NCBI RefSeq assembly: GCF_002911665.1
Contig: NZ_MTBP01000004.1
Location: forward strand, 186,001-250,000
DNA length: 64,000 bases
DNA from: Actinomadura rubteroloni
GTDB lineage: Bacteria > Actinomycetota > Actinomycetes > Streptosporangiales > Streptosporangiaceae
Direction of reading: 5' to 3'
Shown here piece after piece: positions 48,671-57,817 of the stretch. The notes beneath the pieces were generated by a model. The model ran no database searches. It saw nothing but the letters and a program-made list of their open reading frames with translations, and was not told the origin of the DNA. Each line of letters opens with the position of its first letter. The first letter of the stretch is position 1. The translations under genes and the position numbers were made by a program.

Positions 48671-50129
48671 TCTCGTCCCAGGACGGGACGGACGCGCGCT
48701 TGCCCTTCGGCTTGCGGCGCCCCCGCGCCGCGCGCTGCGCCGGGGTGTCGGACGCCGCCGTCGCGGCGACCGGCTTGTCGGACGCCGCCGGCATCGACGG
48801 ACGGGTCGTCGGCTTCTTCTTCTGCGCAGGCCGGGGATGCTGCGGACGCTGCGGCGCGGCGACCCGGGGCGGCTCCTCCTGCGGAGCGGGGGCGGGCTCG
48901 GGCACCGGCTCGGGCTCGGGCTCGGCCTCCGCGACCGGCTCGGGTTCGGGCTCCGGTTCCGCCTCGGCGACGGGCTCCGGCTCGGGCTCCGGCTCGGGTT
49001 CGGCGGGCGCCTCGGCGGCCGGGGCCTCCTCCGGGACCTCCGGCACGTCCTCGCGCGACTCCTCGGCACGCTCCTCGGCGGGTGCGGGGGCCTCGGGCTC
49101 GGCCGCGACGGGCGCGGACGGCTCGTCCGCCGCCTCGGGCTCGGGCTCGGGCTCGGCTTCAAGCTCGGCTTCGGCCTCGATCTCGGCTTCGGGCTCGTCC
49201 GCGAAGGCGGGCTCGGGCTCGTCGGCGACCTCGTCGGCGACCTCGGGCTCGTCGGTGATCTCGTCGTCGAAATCCGGCTCGGGCTCGAACGCCGGGCGCG
49301 CGTCGACCATCCGGCCGCGCTCCACGATGTACTCGCGCTCGGCGTCGTCCTCGGCGGACGGCGCGGCGGGCGCCCGCACCGGCTCGGGCGCGGGCTCGGG
49401 ACGCGGCTCGGGCACGCGCGGACGCTCCTGAGCCGGCGGCCGGACCGGTTCGGGCAGTCCCCGCGCGGGCGGCGCGGCGTCACGCCCGTCCGGCACCACC
49501 GTCATCGTGGGACGGCGCAGCGGCGTGACCCGGTCGGCGGCGGGCTCGTCGTCCCAGTCCACGGCGGTCAGCCGCGCGGCGATCTCGTCCAGCGGGGACA
49601 CGTGCCGGCGGCGCGGGTCGAAGACCCACTCGGCGGCGTGCGGCCGGCCGCCCTCGAAGAACGACAGCCGGATGCGCCAGGTGCGGTCCTCGCACTTCCA
49701 GGAGTCCCACTCGGCCTCCTCCAGGTCCACGCCGCCGCGCGCGAGCCGTTCCTCGACGGTCTCGCCGAGCGCGGGGCCGGGCGCGGAGTCGCCGGGACGG
49801 CGGACCGCCACGCGCCGCGCCTGCTGGGCCATGTACTCGCGCTCCTGCAGGACCGGGCCCTCGAACCAGCGGACGCGCTCGACGGGGATCCCGGCGGACT
49901 CGGCGATCTCCTCGGCGGTCTCGCCGGAGCGCATGCGGGCCTGGATCTCCTTCGGGCGCAACGGGCTCTCCACCTCGATCTCGAACTGGCCGAGCCGGGA
50001 GAAGTGCCCGCGGACCGCCGCCCGCAGACGGTCGTCGACGGGCAGGGTGAACCGGGTGCCTCGGCCCGCGGTGGCCAGGACGAGGTACGTACCGTCCTCG
50101 CTGACCGCGACGAGGCGCAGCTCCTGCAT
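48642..50129 (-). CDS. sepH: Cell-division regulator SepH
   Basis: A 495-residue protein of the SepH (DUF3071) family. The N-terminal domain, MQELRLVAVSEDGTYLVLA with FTLPVDDRLRAAVRGH and RSGETAEEIAESAGIPVERVRWFEGPV, contains a helix-turn-helix-like motif. The middle, about residues 200-430, is an extremely acidic Pro/Glu-rich repeat linker (PEPEPEPE units), and the end has the conserved VPSWDEIMFGARR. SepH binds FtsZ and stimulates its assembly during sporulation in streptomycetes. ATG 50129 has GGAAGGAC upstream. The linker is much longer than in many homologues, judged from recall. Confidence 0.92.
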   Translation of the reverse strand: MQELRLVAVSEDGTYLVLATAGRGTRFTLPVDDRLRAAVRGHFSRLGQFEIEVESPLRPKEIQARMRSGETAEEIAESAGIPVERVRWFEGPVLQEREYMAQQARRVAVRRPGDSAPGPALGETVEERLARGGVDLEEAEWDSWKCEDRTWRIRLSFFEGGRPHAAEWVFDPRRRHVSPLDEIAARLTAVDWDDEPAADRVTPLRRPTMTVVPDGRDAAPPARGLPEPVRPPAQERPRVPEPRPEPAPEPVRAPAAPSAEDDAEREYIVERGRMVDARPAFEPEPDFDDEITDEPEVADEVADEPEPAFADEPEAEIEAEAELEAEPEPEPEAADEPSAPVAAEPEAPAPAEERAEESREDVPEVPEEAPAAEAPAEPEPEPEPEPVAEAEPEPEPEPVAEAEPEPEPVPEPAPAPQEEPPRVAAPQRPQHPRPAQKKKPTTRPSMPAASDKPVAATAASDTPAQRAARGRRKPKGKRASVPSWDEIMFGARRPE

Positions 50130-50574
50130 GCGTGTCCTTCCTGCCCTGTCCCTGACGGCACGGAGGGCGCCGCGGGCACCCGCCGCCGCGAGCCCGGACC
50201 GGGCCGTGCTCGCACCGGCCGGACGTCCGGCCCCTGCCGAGGGCGCATGCGTGCCCTCCCCCGGATTCCCGAGTCTGTCTTCCGGACACACCTGCTGCCA
50301 GCACCGTACCCGGCATGTCCGAACATCGCCGCTCCGCAGCGCTCGTCACGAGCCGAAAGACGGCTGCGGCCCAGCTTGCCGGGGGCCGGGCGTCCGTCCG
50401 GGGACGCCCGGCGCTTTCTTCCTGGATCCTTACCCCACTGTGCCCGAAGGTTTGGGGGGACTCCAGTCCCGACGGGTTGCGAACCTCACGTCCGGGTACT
50501 GGAACAGCCTTGCCGTCCCGTTAGTTCCTGTTGTCGGGATTCCTGCTGGTCAACCGTGATGGGAGAGTTCGTCG
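50130..50574. other. Divergent intergenic region between sepH and a membrane protein gene
   Basis: The 445-bp non-coding stretch contains a terminator-like hairpin at 50385-50412 (listed separately) and another small inverted repeat, GGGACTCCAGTCCC, at about 50456-50470. No gene with actinomycete codon bias is seen. Promoters for both divergent genes must lie here. Confidence 0.55.
50385..50412 (+). terminator. Terminator-like hairpin in the leader of the 50575 gene
   Basis: GCCGGGCGTCC (50385-50395) pairs with GGACGCCCGGC (50402-50412) and is followed by GCTTTCTTCC, giving a strong plus-strand stem with a T-rich tail. There is no upstream plus-strand gene, so it is either an attenuator or the end of an unannotated small RNA. 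Confidence 0.5.
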
Positions 50575-51501
50575 ATGCCGGGCAAGCTGCCGGAGCTGAG
50601 CACCACCCAATTGATCGCCAGCGGGCTGGCGACCATGGGAGCGGCGGTCGGAGCGTCCTACCTCGGCGTCTACGGGACGATCATCGGCGCGGCGTTCATG
50701 AGCGTGGCGTCCACGGCGGGCGGCATCGTCGCCAAGCACTACCTGGACCGGGGCAAAGAACAGATCAAGGAGCGGGCGCACCTGGTGTCGGCCGTCCTCG
50801 CCCGGGACGAGGCCGAGCGCGCGGCGGCGGCCGTGACGTCCGCCGACCCGGCGCGGGCCGCGCCCTGGGCGGCGCGGACGGGCCTCGACCCGAACGCGAC
50901 CCTCCTGGACCCGTCCGCGCTCGACCCCGGCGCCACCCGCCGCGACGTCCCGCTCCCGCCCGGCGGCGGTCCCGGCGGCGATCCCGGCGCGACCCGGCTG
51001 GACGGCCCGGCGGCCGTCGCGGGCGCGCTCGCCGACGCGGCGGGCGAGGACGCGCTGCGCCGGGCGTCCTGGCGGGCCGCGCTCGTCGACACCCGGGACT
51101 GGACGCGGCGCCACTGGATGAAGCTCGCGGCGTCGTCGGCGGTCGTGTTCGCGCTGGTCATCGGCGGGATCACGCTGTGGGAGGTCGCGGCGGGCGGGAT
51201 CGGCAAGGACGGCGGACGCGGCCCCACGGTCGTGCGGGTCTTCGGCGGGGGAGAGGCGCGCAAGCCGTCGCACACGCCGACGCATCAGCCGTCCGGGAAG
51301 CCGACGGGCACGCCGACCCCGACGGCGCCGACGTCGCCCACGCCGACGACCAAGCCGGAGACGACCCCGTCCCCGACGCCGGGCACCACGACGCCCACGA
51401 CCCCGGCGCCGACGACGACCCGGCCGAGCACGGCGCCGAGCACGTCCCAGCCGGCCGGGGGCGCCGAGACCCCGCGCGGGATCGAGCGGACGACGCCCTG
51501 A
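50575..51501 (+). CDS. Membrane protein with Thr/Pro-rich tail, function unknown
   Basis: The 308-residue protein starts at ATG 50575 after GGGAGAG. A hydrophobic N-terminal region (LIASGLATMGAAVGASYLG, IIGAAFMSVASTAGGIVAKH) and a central membrane helix (about 183-202, LAASSAVVFALVIGGITLW) suggest a membrane protein. The final 80 residues are a low-complexity Thr/Pro/Ser repeat, likely exposed outside and possibly glycosylated. Two DPxATxLD-like repeats (LDPNATLLDPSALDPGATRRD) precede the helix. No family is recognised. Confidence 0.72.
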   Translation: MPGKLPELSTTQLIASGLATMGAAVGASYLGVYGTIIGAAFMSVASTAGGIVAKHYLDRGKEQIKERAHLVSAVLARDEAERAAAAVTSADPARAAPWAARTGLDPNATLLDPSALDPGATRRDVPLPPGGGPGGDPGATRLDGPAAVAGALADAAGEDALRRASWRAALVDTRDWTRRHWMKLAASSAVVFALVIGGITLWEVAAGGIGKDGGRGPTVVRVFGGGEARKPSHTPTHQPSGKPTGTPTPTAPTSPTPTTKPETTPSPTPGTTTPTTPAPTTTRPSTAPSTSQPAGGAETPRGIERTTP

Positions 51502-51505
51502 CCGG

Positions 51506-52816
51506 TCAGTCGCCGAAGACGCGCCGGGTGTAGGGGTTGGCGAAGCGGCGGTCGGGATCCAGCTCGTCGCGCAGCGCGCGGAAGTCGCCGAAGCGCGGGT
51601 AGACCGACTCCAGGTACGCGGCGTCACGCGTGTGGAGCTTGCCCCAGTGCGGGCGCCCGCCCATTCCGGTCAGCAGGTCCTCGATTCCGCCGAAGTAGTC
51701 CTCGTGCGGGTCGCGGTTGTAGACGTGGACGGCGATGAACGCGCTCCGGCGGCCGTGCGCCATCGACAGCCAGGCGTCCTCCTCCGGCAGCATCCGGACC
51801 TCGATCGGGAAGCTGATCCGCCAGTCCCGCCTGTCGAACAGCGCCCGCAGCTCCTTGAGCGCCGGGACGAGCTGCTCGCGCGGGATCGCGTACTCCTGCT
51901 CCTTGAACCGGACGGTCCGCGGACTGGTGAACACCTTGTACGACGTGTCGGTGTAGGTACGCGCGCCGAGCGCCTTGGCCGACACCTTGTTGATGGCCGG
52001 TGCCGCCGCCGGGACGCGGTGCGTCACCCGGTTGATCCACCCGAACACCGTGTTGGACAGGAACTTGTCGTCCAGCCAGTACTTGACGGGCGACAGCGGC
52101 GCGGCGGGGCCGTCGGTCCGGTTGTTGCGCTTGGTGCTGCACCCCTCGGTGTGGGGGAACCAGTAGAACTCGAAGTGCTCGTTGGCGGCGTCGAACTCGT
52201 CGATGCGGGACAGGACCTCGTCCCACCGCATCGGCGCCTCCTCGGCGCGCAGCAGGAACGCCGGGACGGTCCGCCACGTGATCGCGGTGACGATCCCGAG
52301 CGCGCCGAGCCCGGCGCGGGCGGCGTCGAACAGGTCCGGCCGCTCGGAGGGCGAGCAGGTCACGACGCTGCCGTCGGCGAGGACGAGTTCCAGCGCCGCG
52401 ACCTGGGAGGCGAGCCCGGCGGCGTCGCGTCCGGTGCCGTGCGTGGCGGTCTGGAGGGCGCCCGCGACGGTCTGCTCCTGGATGTCGCCCATGTTGGCGA
52501 GCGCGCGGCCGTGGTCGGCGAGGACGGCGTTGAGCCGGTGCAGCGGCAGCCCGGCCTCGACGGTGACGAGCCCGCCGGCGGTGTCGACCGAGCGGACGGC
52601 CGTCAGCCCGTCCGGGCGCAGCAGGACGCCGTCGGCGACGGCCGCGCCGGTGAAGGAGTGGCCGGCGCCGGCCATGCGGACGGTCAGGCCGTCGTCGGCG
52701 GCGGCGCGGACGGCCTCGGCCACCTCGGCGGTCGTGCGCGGGGTCGTCGCGCGGCGCGGGGACGCGTGCTGGTTTCCGGCCCAGTTCCGCCAGTTCTCGG
52801 TGCTCGCGGGAGACAT
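51506..52816 (-). CDS. FAD-linked sugar-lactone oxidase (D-arabinono-1,4-lactone / L-gulonolactone oxidase type)
   Basis: A 436-residue VAO-family oxidase. The FAD domain holds MAGAGHSFTGAAVADGVLL and TVAGALQTATHGTGRDAAGLASQ; the C-terminal ALO domain contains HFEFYWFPHTEGCSTKRNNRT and the catalytic-type HWGK (GGRPHWGKLHT). Such enzymes oxidise aldonolactones or polyols; the substrate cannot be assigned. The ATG at 52816 is used. It ends 4 bp after the convergent gene at 51501. Confidence 0.88.
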   Translation of the reverse strand: MSPASTENWRNWAGNQHASPRRATTPRTTAEVAEAVRAAADDGLTVRMAGAGHSFTGAAVADGVLLRPDGLTAVRSVDTAGGLVTVEAGLPLHRLNAVLADHGRALANMGDIQEQTVAGALQTATHGTGRDAAGLASQVAALELVLADGSVVTCSPSERPDLFDAARAGLGALGIVTAITWRTVPAFLLRAEEAPMRWDEVLSRIDEFDAANEHFEFYWFPHTEGCSTKRNNRTDGPAAPLSPVKYWLDDKFLSNTVFGWINRVTHRVPAAAPAINKVSAKALGARTYTDTSYKVFTSPRTVRFKEQEYAIPREQLVPALKELRALFDRRDWRISFPIEVRMLPEEDAWLSMAHGRRSAFIAVHVYNRDPHEDYFGGIEDLLTGMGGRPHWGKLHTRDAAYLESVYPRFGDFRALRDELDPDRRFANPYTRRVFGD

Positions 52817-52951
52817 GGGGGGATGCTACTCGTCCGAGTGTTCATGAGGAAAGTTCACGTTCCAGTCCGGGCGGGCTGACCGGCGGGGCATGTGTCCGGA
52901 CCGGGCGGTTAGTCTCGTCTCACCCGTACCGACTCTTGCAGGGGATTGGCC

Positions 52952-54136
52952 GTGTCTCCGTCTTCACCGCCCCGCGACACCGGTCGCTCGCGCCGGGGGA
53001 CGCCGAAGGCCCCGCGCCGCCGCGTCCGGCCGGTGGTCGCGGTCGCCGCCGCGTCCGCGCTGGCCGCCGCCGCGCTCGGCGGCGGCGCGTACGCCGTCCT
53101 CGCCCGGAACGGCGGCGACGGCGGCGGCCGGCACAGCGACCCGCCGCGCGTCGCGGGCTCGCCGGTCACGACCGTGGACGACACCGGGCAACTAGCGCCG
53201 CTGCGCCGGGTCGTCCCGCCGGACGTCCTCGCGGTCTCCAGCGGGCAGCCGATCCCGCAGGAGCGCATCGACCGGCTGCGCCGAGTCAAGCGCATCAACT
53301 CGGTCATCTCCGTCGCGGGCGGCGCCGTCCAGTTGCAGGGGCGGGCGGTGAACACCTTCGCGGTGGATCCGTCGGCGTTCCGTTCCTGGACGCCGCCCGG
53401 CACCGCCAAGAACACCGAACTGTGGACGGCCCTCGCCGGGGACCGGTTCGTCACGTCCAAGTCCGCCGCGACCCAGCTCGGGCTGAGCCCCGGGCAGCCG
53501 TACCCGATCGTCGCCAAGACCGTTCCGCACGTCACGATGGGCGGGTCCGGCGACCTCGGCCTGCCCGGCATCGACATGCTCGTCAGCCGCAAGACCGGGA
53601 CCGACATGGGCCTGGTCCAGAACGTGGCGGTGCTCGTCAACGCGCCCGGCGTGGACCCGGCCAAGCTCGCCGCGGCCGTCCAGAAGGCGCTCGGGACGGG
53701 CGTCAGCGGCGTCAACCTGCACGAGAAGCGGTACCAGCCGTCCGGCGGCGGGCAGCGGCCCGGCAACTACCTCGACCTCTACAAGCAGGCCGCGACGAGC
53801 TGCCCCGGCCTGTCGTGGACCGTGCTCGCCGCCATCGGCCAGGTCGAGAGCGACCACGGGCGCAACGCCGGACGGTCCAGCGCCGGGGCCTACGGGCCGA
53901 TGCAGTTCATGCCCGCCACGTGGAAGTCCTACGGCGTGGACGGCGACGGCGACGGCAAGGCCGACATCATGAACCCCTACGACGCCATCCCCGGCGCGGC
54001 CAAGTACCTGTGCGCCAACGGCGCCGGAAAGGGCGGCCGGTCCCTCTACCAGGCGATCTGGCACTACAACCACGCCGACTGGTACGTCCAGAAGGTGCTC
54101 AATCTGGCCCACGCGTACGCCGCCCGCTTCTCGTGA
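52952..54136 (+). CDS. Secreted lytic transglycosylase
   Basis: A 394-residue protein from GTG 52952, which is preceded by AGGGG seven bases upstream. An N-terminal Arg-rich stretch is followed by a membrane/signal helix (VVAVAAASALAAAALGGGAYAVLA). The C-terminal SLT domain (about 275-394) shows SWTVLAAIGQVESDHGRNAGRSSAGAYGPMQFMPATW with catalytic Glu in VESDHG, and GPMQFMP, the muramidase signature. It cleaves peptidoglycan glycan strands for cell-wall turnover. The start could also be TTG 52946. Confidence 0.9.
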   Translation: MSPSSPPRDTGRSRRGTPKAPRRRVRPVVAVAAASALAAAALGGGAYAVLARNGGDGGGRHSDPPRVAGSPVTTVDDTGQLAPLRRVVPPDVLAVSSGQPIPQERIDRLRRVKRINSVISVAGGAVQLQGRAVNTFAVDPSAFRSWTPPGTAKNTELWTALAGDRFVTSKSAATQLGLSPGQPYPIVAKTVPHVTMGGSGDLGLPGIDMLVSRKTGTDMGLVQNVAVLVNAPGVDPAKLAAAVQKALGTGVSGVNLHEKRYQPSGGGQRPGNYLDLYKQAATSCPGLSWTVLAAIGQVESDHGRNAGRSSAGAYGPMQFMPATWKSYGVDGDGDGKADIMNPYDAIPGAAKYLCANGAGKGGRSLYQAIWHYNHADWYVQKVLNLAHAYAARFS

Positions 54137-54150
54137 GGTTGGATGGGGGC

Positions 54151-55083
54151 ATGACGTCCTACGACGCGCTGCTCCTGGTGTCGTTCGGCGGCCCCGAGGG
54201 GCCGGGCGACGTGATCCCGTTCCTGGAGAACGTCACGCGGGGGCGCAACGTCCCGCGCGAACGGCTCGCGGTCGTCGGCGAGCACTACATGCTGTTCGGC
54301 GGCGTCAGCCCGATCAACGGCCACTGCCGCGCGCTGAAGGCCGCGATCGAGGCGGACTTCGCCGCGCACGGCCTCGACCTCCCCGTCTACTGGGGCAACC
54401 GGCACTGGGACCCGTTCCTCGCCGACGCCGTCCGCGCGATGCGCGACGACGGGATCCGCCGCGCCGCCGCGTTCGTCACGTCCGCCTACAGCGGCTATTC
54501 GGCGTGCGACCAGTACGTCGAGGCGATCGAGCGGGCGCGGGCCGAGGTGCCCGGCGCGCCCGAGATCGAGAAACTGCCCGTCTACTACGACCGGCCGGGG
54601 TTCGTGGAGCCGCTGGTGGACGCCGTCCGCGCCGCGCTCGCCGAACTGCCCGCCCACCTGCGCGCGGGCGCCCCGCTGGCGTTCACCGCGCACAGCGTCC
54701 CGCTCGCGCAGCCCGGACGGGAGACCTACGCGGCCGAACTCGCGGTCGTCGCCGCGCGCGTCGCCGAGCGGGCCGCGCCCGGCCACCCGTGGGAACTCGT
54801 CTACCAGAGCCGCAGCGGGCCGCCGAGCCAGCCGTGGCTGGAGCCCGACGTCGGCGACCACCTGGAACGGCTGCACAACGCCGGGCACGACGCGGTCGTC
54901 GTCGTGCCGGTCGGGTTCGTGTCCGACCACATGGAGGTCAAGTACGACCTGGACGTGCAGGCGGCGGACGTGGCCGACAAGCTCGGGCTCGCGTTCGTCC
55001 GGGCCGCCACGCCGGGCGCCGACCCCCGCTTCGCGACCCTGCCCCGCACGCTGCTCGCCGACCGCACCGGAGACGACCGATGA
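54151..55083 (+). CDS. hemH: Ferrochelatase (coproporphyrin ferrochelatase type)
   Basis: A 310-residue enzyme. N-terminal LLLVSFGGPEGPGDVIPFLENVTRG, the active-site His in FTAHSVPLAQPG, and the Glu in FVSDHMEVKYD (usual E-x-x-Y-D) identify ferrochelatase. It inserts Fe2+ into coproporphyrin III in the actinobacterial pathway (then called CpfC), since gram-positives use that route. Spacing to the upstream transglycosylase is 14 bp and to the phosphatase is a 4-bp overlap, so this is an operon. Confidence 0.93.
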   Translation: MTSYDALLLVSFGGPEGPGDVIPFLENVTRGRNVPRERLAVVGEHYMLFGGVSPINGHCRALKAAIEADFAAHGLDLPVYWGNRHWDPFLADAVRAMRDDGIRRAAAFVTSAYSGYSACDQYVEAIERARAEVPGAPEIEKLPVYYDRPGFVEPLVDAVRAALAELPAHLRAGAPLAFTAHSVPLAQPGRETYAAELAVVAARVAERAAPGHPWELVYQSRSGPPSQPWLEPDVGDHLERLHNAGHDAVVVVPVGFVSDHMEVKYDLDVQAADVADKLGLAFVRAATPGADPRFATLPRTLLADRTGDDR

Positions 55084-55889
55084 CCCGCCCCGAGGACCTG
55101 CTCGAACTCGCCGTCGCGACCGCCCGCGAGGCGGCCCGGATGCTGGTCCAGGAGCGGCCCGCCGCGGGCCCCGACGTCGTCCAGACCAAGTCGAGCCCGA
55201 CCGACGTCGTCACCGCGATGGACCGCGCCGCCGAGAAGCTGATCGTGGAGCGGATCGCCGAGGCCCGGCCGGGCGACGCGTTCCTCGGCGAGGAGGGCGG
55301 CGAGACCGGCGGCGGCTCCGGCGTCCGCTGGGTGATCGACCCGATCGACGGGACCGTCAACTACCTGTACGACCTGCCGGACTGGGCGGTGAGCATCGGC
55401 GCGGAGGCCGACGGCGTCCCGGTCGCGGGCGCGATCGTCATCCCGCGCCGGGGCGAGGTCTACACGGCGAGCCGGGGCGGCGGCGCGTTCCTGGAGACGG
55501 CGGGCGGACGGCGGCGGCTGCGGGTCAACGAGAACGTGCCGCTGGCGCAGGCGCTCGTCGCGACGGGCTTCGGCTACGCGTCCGGCCGCCGCGCCCACCA
55601 GGCCGAGGTGCTGCGGGGCGTGCTGCCGAACGTCCGGGACATCCGCCGGGGCGGCTCGGCCTGCATCGATCTGTGCGCCGTCGCGGCGGGCCGGGTGGAC
55701 GCCTACTACGAGCGCGGCACGCAGGCGTGGGACGTCGCGGCGGGCGCGCTGATCGTCGCCGAGGCGGGCGGACGCGTCGCGGGCCTGGACGGCGCCCCGA
55801 TGAGCCCGGAGTTCACGCTCGCCGCCGGCCCCGGCACCTTCGAGTCCCTGCACGCCCTGCTGGCCCCGCTGGACCCCGCGCACGACTAG
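55080..55889 (+). CDS. Inositol monophosphatase family protein
   Basis: A 269-residue Mg-dependent phosphatase. The metal-binding motifs are GEEGGE (FLGEEGG), WVIDPIDGTVNYLYDLP and QAWDVAAGALIVAEAGG in order. It hydrolyses inositol phosphate or related sugar phosphates; in actinomycetes family members also act on fructose bisphosphate or histidinol phosphate. It begins at ATG 55080, overlapping the ferrochelatase stop, and its end overlaps the convergent TetR gene by 4 bp. Confidence 0.92.
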   Translation: MTRPEDLLELAVATAREAARMLVQERPAAGPDVVQTKSSPTDVVTAMDRAAEKLIVERIAEARPGDAFLGEEGGETGGGSGVRWVIDPIDGTVNYLYDLPDWAVSIGAEADGVPVAGAIVIPRRGEVYTASRGGGAFLETAGGRRRLRVNENVPLAQALVATGFGYASGRRAHQAEVLRGVLPNVRDIRRGGSACIDLCAVAAGRVDAYYERGTQAWDVAAGALIVAEAGGRVAGLDGAPMSPEFTLAAGPGTFESLHALLAPLDPAHD

Positions 55890-56536
55890 CCGGGCAGCGG
55901 CGGCGGGTCGGTGAACAGCGCGGGCAGCACGAACGCCCGGACGTAGCGGCGGACGGCCTCGGGGTCGTCGGCGTGCGGGACGGCCCCCATGAGCAGGGCC
56001 AGCGCGATGGACAGGACGTACCCGGCCGCCTCGGTGGCGGTGAGCCCCGGCCGCAGGCGTTCCGGCGAGCAGTTCGCGAGGCCGAACTCGTAGCTCTCGG
56101 TGAGCAGCGCGGCGATCTCCGGATGGGCGGTGACCAGGCGCGCGAAGCCTCCGTCGCCCGTCAGCCGGGCGAGCAGCGGGTCGCGGGCCACCTCGGTCGC
56201 CACGAACACCAGCGACTCGGTGATCACCTCCTGCGGGTCGAGCGGGCCCACGTAGCGGGCGGTGGCCTCGGCGACGGACCGCTCGGCGGCGCGGAGCGCG
56301 AGCGCGCCGACGACCTCGTCGCGGTTTGCGAAATGGCGGTAGAGCACGGCGCGCGTGTACCCGCTCCGCCGCGCGATCGCCTCCATCGTCGTCGCCGTCG
56401 CGCCGGACTCCAGGACGGACCGCTCGGCGGCGTCCAGCAGCGCCGCCCGCGCCTGCGCCGGGGTGAGGCCGCCGCCGGGGGGCCGTCCCCTGCGCTTGGC
56501 CGGACGTGGACTCCGGTCTTCGGAAAAAGTAGACAT
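55886..56536 (-). CDS. TetR-family transcriptional repressor
   Basis: A 216-residue regulator. HTH region: ALLDAAERSVLESGATATTMEAIARRSGYTRAVLYRHFANRDEVVGAL (about 32-79), with a helical ligand-binding C-terminal half. A near-leaderless start is suggested by TAATAT at 56556-56551 (minus strand) only 14 bp from ATG 56536. GATCCTGGATC (56537-56547) directly before the start is a possible operator. It lies divergent from the DUF3089 hydrolase and so probably controls that gene and itself. Confidence 0.88.
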   Translation of the reverse strand: MSTFSEDRSPRPAKRRGRPPGGGLTPAQARAALLDAAERSVLESGATATTMEAIARRSGYTRAVLYRHFANRDEVVGALALRAAERSVAEATARYVGPLDPQEVITESLVFVATEVARDPLLARLTGDGGFARLVTAHPEIAALLTESYEFGLANCSPERLRPGLTATEAAGYVLSIALALLMGAVPHADDPEAVRRYVRAFVLPALFTDPPPLPG

Positions 56537-56556
56537 GATCCTGGATCTGTATATTA
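56537..56556. promoter_or_regulatory. Candidate TetR operator and promoter
   Basis: GATCCTGGATC (56537-56547) is a 5+1+5 inverted repeat abutting the TetR start codon, followed by ATATTA (minus-strand -10 TAATAT, 56551-56556). A repressor bound here would cover the transcription start. It fits autoregulation and control of the divergent hydrolase. Confidence 0.45.
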
Positions 56557-56593
56557 TCGGCCGTTCCATCACCGCGCGGCCGGGAGGCCGAAC

Positions 56594-57817
56594 ATGCGCG
56601 CACGTCCCCTCATCACGCTCGCGCTCGCGAGCGCGCTGGCCCTCCTGATCGCCCCGGCGGCCCGCGCCGACGGCGACCCCGACTACGGGCAGGCCCGGTC
56701 CTGGATCTGCCGGCCGGGCGTGCGCGGCCCGTGCGGCGACGACCTGGACGCCACCGTGGTCCCCGCCGACGGACGGCTGTCGGTGGAACACGCCCGGCGC
56801 GCGACCGCTCCGCCCGTGGACTGCTTCTACGTCTACCCGACCGTGTCCGGCGACCCCGGCATGAACAGCGACATGAACTGGTCGCCCGACGCCGAGGGCC
56901 TGATCACCCGCCAGCAGGCGGCCAGGTTCGGGTCGACCTGCCGCGTCTTCGCCCCCGCGTACCGGCAGATCACGCTGACCGCCATCATCGACGGCCGCTC
57001 GTCCGACACCGCCAAGCAGCGCGCCGCGGACGCCTTCGCCTACGCCGACGTGCTGCGCGCCTGGAAGCACTACCTCGCGCACGACAACGGCGGACGCGGG
57101 TTCCTGCTGCTCGGCCACTCCCAGGGCGCCGGCATGGTCGAACGCCTCCTGCACGAGCAGATCGACCCGGACCCGCGGCTCCACGCCCGGCTGATCGGCG
57201 CCTACATGCCGTCCGCCGCCGGAGTCTCGCGCACCACGCCGCTGTGCTCGCGCTACCGGCAGATCGGCTGCGTCGCGACGTGGGCGTCCTACCGCGCGGA
57301 CCGCGCGCCGACCGCGAACGCCCTGCTCCCGTCGCTGTTCGGGCGCGACCCCGCCGACGGGACGCACTTCCCCTGCGTCAACCCCGCGACGCTCCTGAAG
57401 CCCGGCACCGATCCGGCCGCGAGCACCTGGCTCGACTCCTACTTCCCGGCGCGGTTCCCGTTCGGCCAGTACCCGTACTTCACGTGGCAGGCCCCGGGGC
57501 CCTGGGTCCGGGCCGACCACGGGACGGTCACCACCGCGTTCGTCCGCACGCCGCGCTTCGTGACGGGCCGCTGCGTCCACCGGGAGGGCTACAGCTTCTT
57601 CGAGATCACCGTCCACCGGGACCCCGCCGACCCCCGGGTGGACGACATCGGCGGCGACATGACGCCCTTCGCCTACTACGTGGTCCCGACGCCCCGCAAC
57701 GTCATGGGGCTTCACATGGCCGACTACGACCTCGTCCAAGGGGACCTGCAACGCCTGGCGGCGCTCCAGACGAACGCCTACCTGGGCGCTCGTCCGAAGC
57801 TCAGTCCGGCAGGCTGA
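56594..57817 (+). CDS. Secreted alpha/beta hydrolase (DUF3089)
   Basis: A 407-residue protein. It has a signal peptide (residues 1-26, LITLALASALALLIAPAARA), then a DUF3089 domain with CFYVYPTVSGDPGMNSDMNW, catalytic Ser in LLLGHSQGAGMVERLL (G-H-S-Q-G), and the late D/H region YVVPTPRNVMGLHMADYDLV. DUF3089 proteins are lipase/esterase-like exported enzymes of unknown substrate. ATG 56594 has GGGAGG upstream. Its end overlaps a small convergent gene by 17 bp. Confidence 0.85.
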   Translation: MRARPLITLALASALALLIAPAARADGDPDYGQARSWICRPGVRGPCGDDLDATVVPADGRLSVEHARRATAPPVDCFYVYPTVSGDPGMNSDMNWSPDAEGLITRQQAARFGSTCRVFAPAYRQITLTAIIDGRSSDTAKQRAADAFAYADVLRAWKHYLAHDNGGRGFLLLGHSQGAGMVERLLHEQIDPDPRLHARLIGAYMPSAAGVSRTTPLCSRYRQIGCVATWASYRADRAPTANALLPSLFGRDPADGTHFPCVNPATLLKPGTDPAASTWLDSYFPARFPFGQYPYFTWQAPGPWVRADHGTVTTAFVRTPRFVTGRCVHREGYSFFEITVHRDPADPRVDDIGGDMTPFAYYVVPTPRNVMGLHMADYDLVQGDLQRLAALQTNAYLGARPKLSPAG

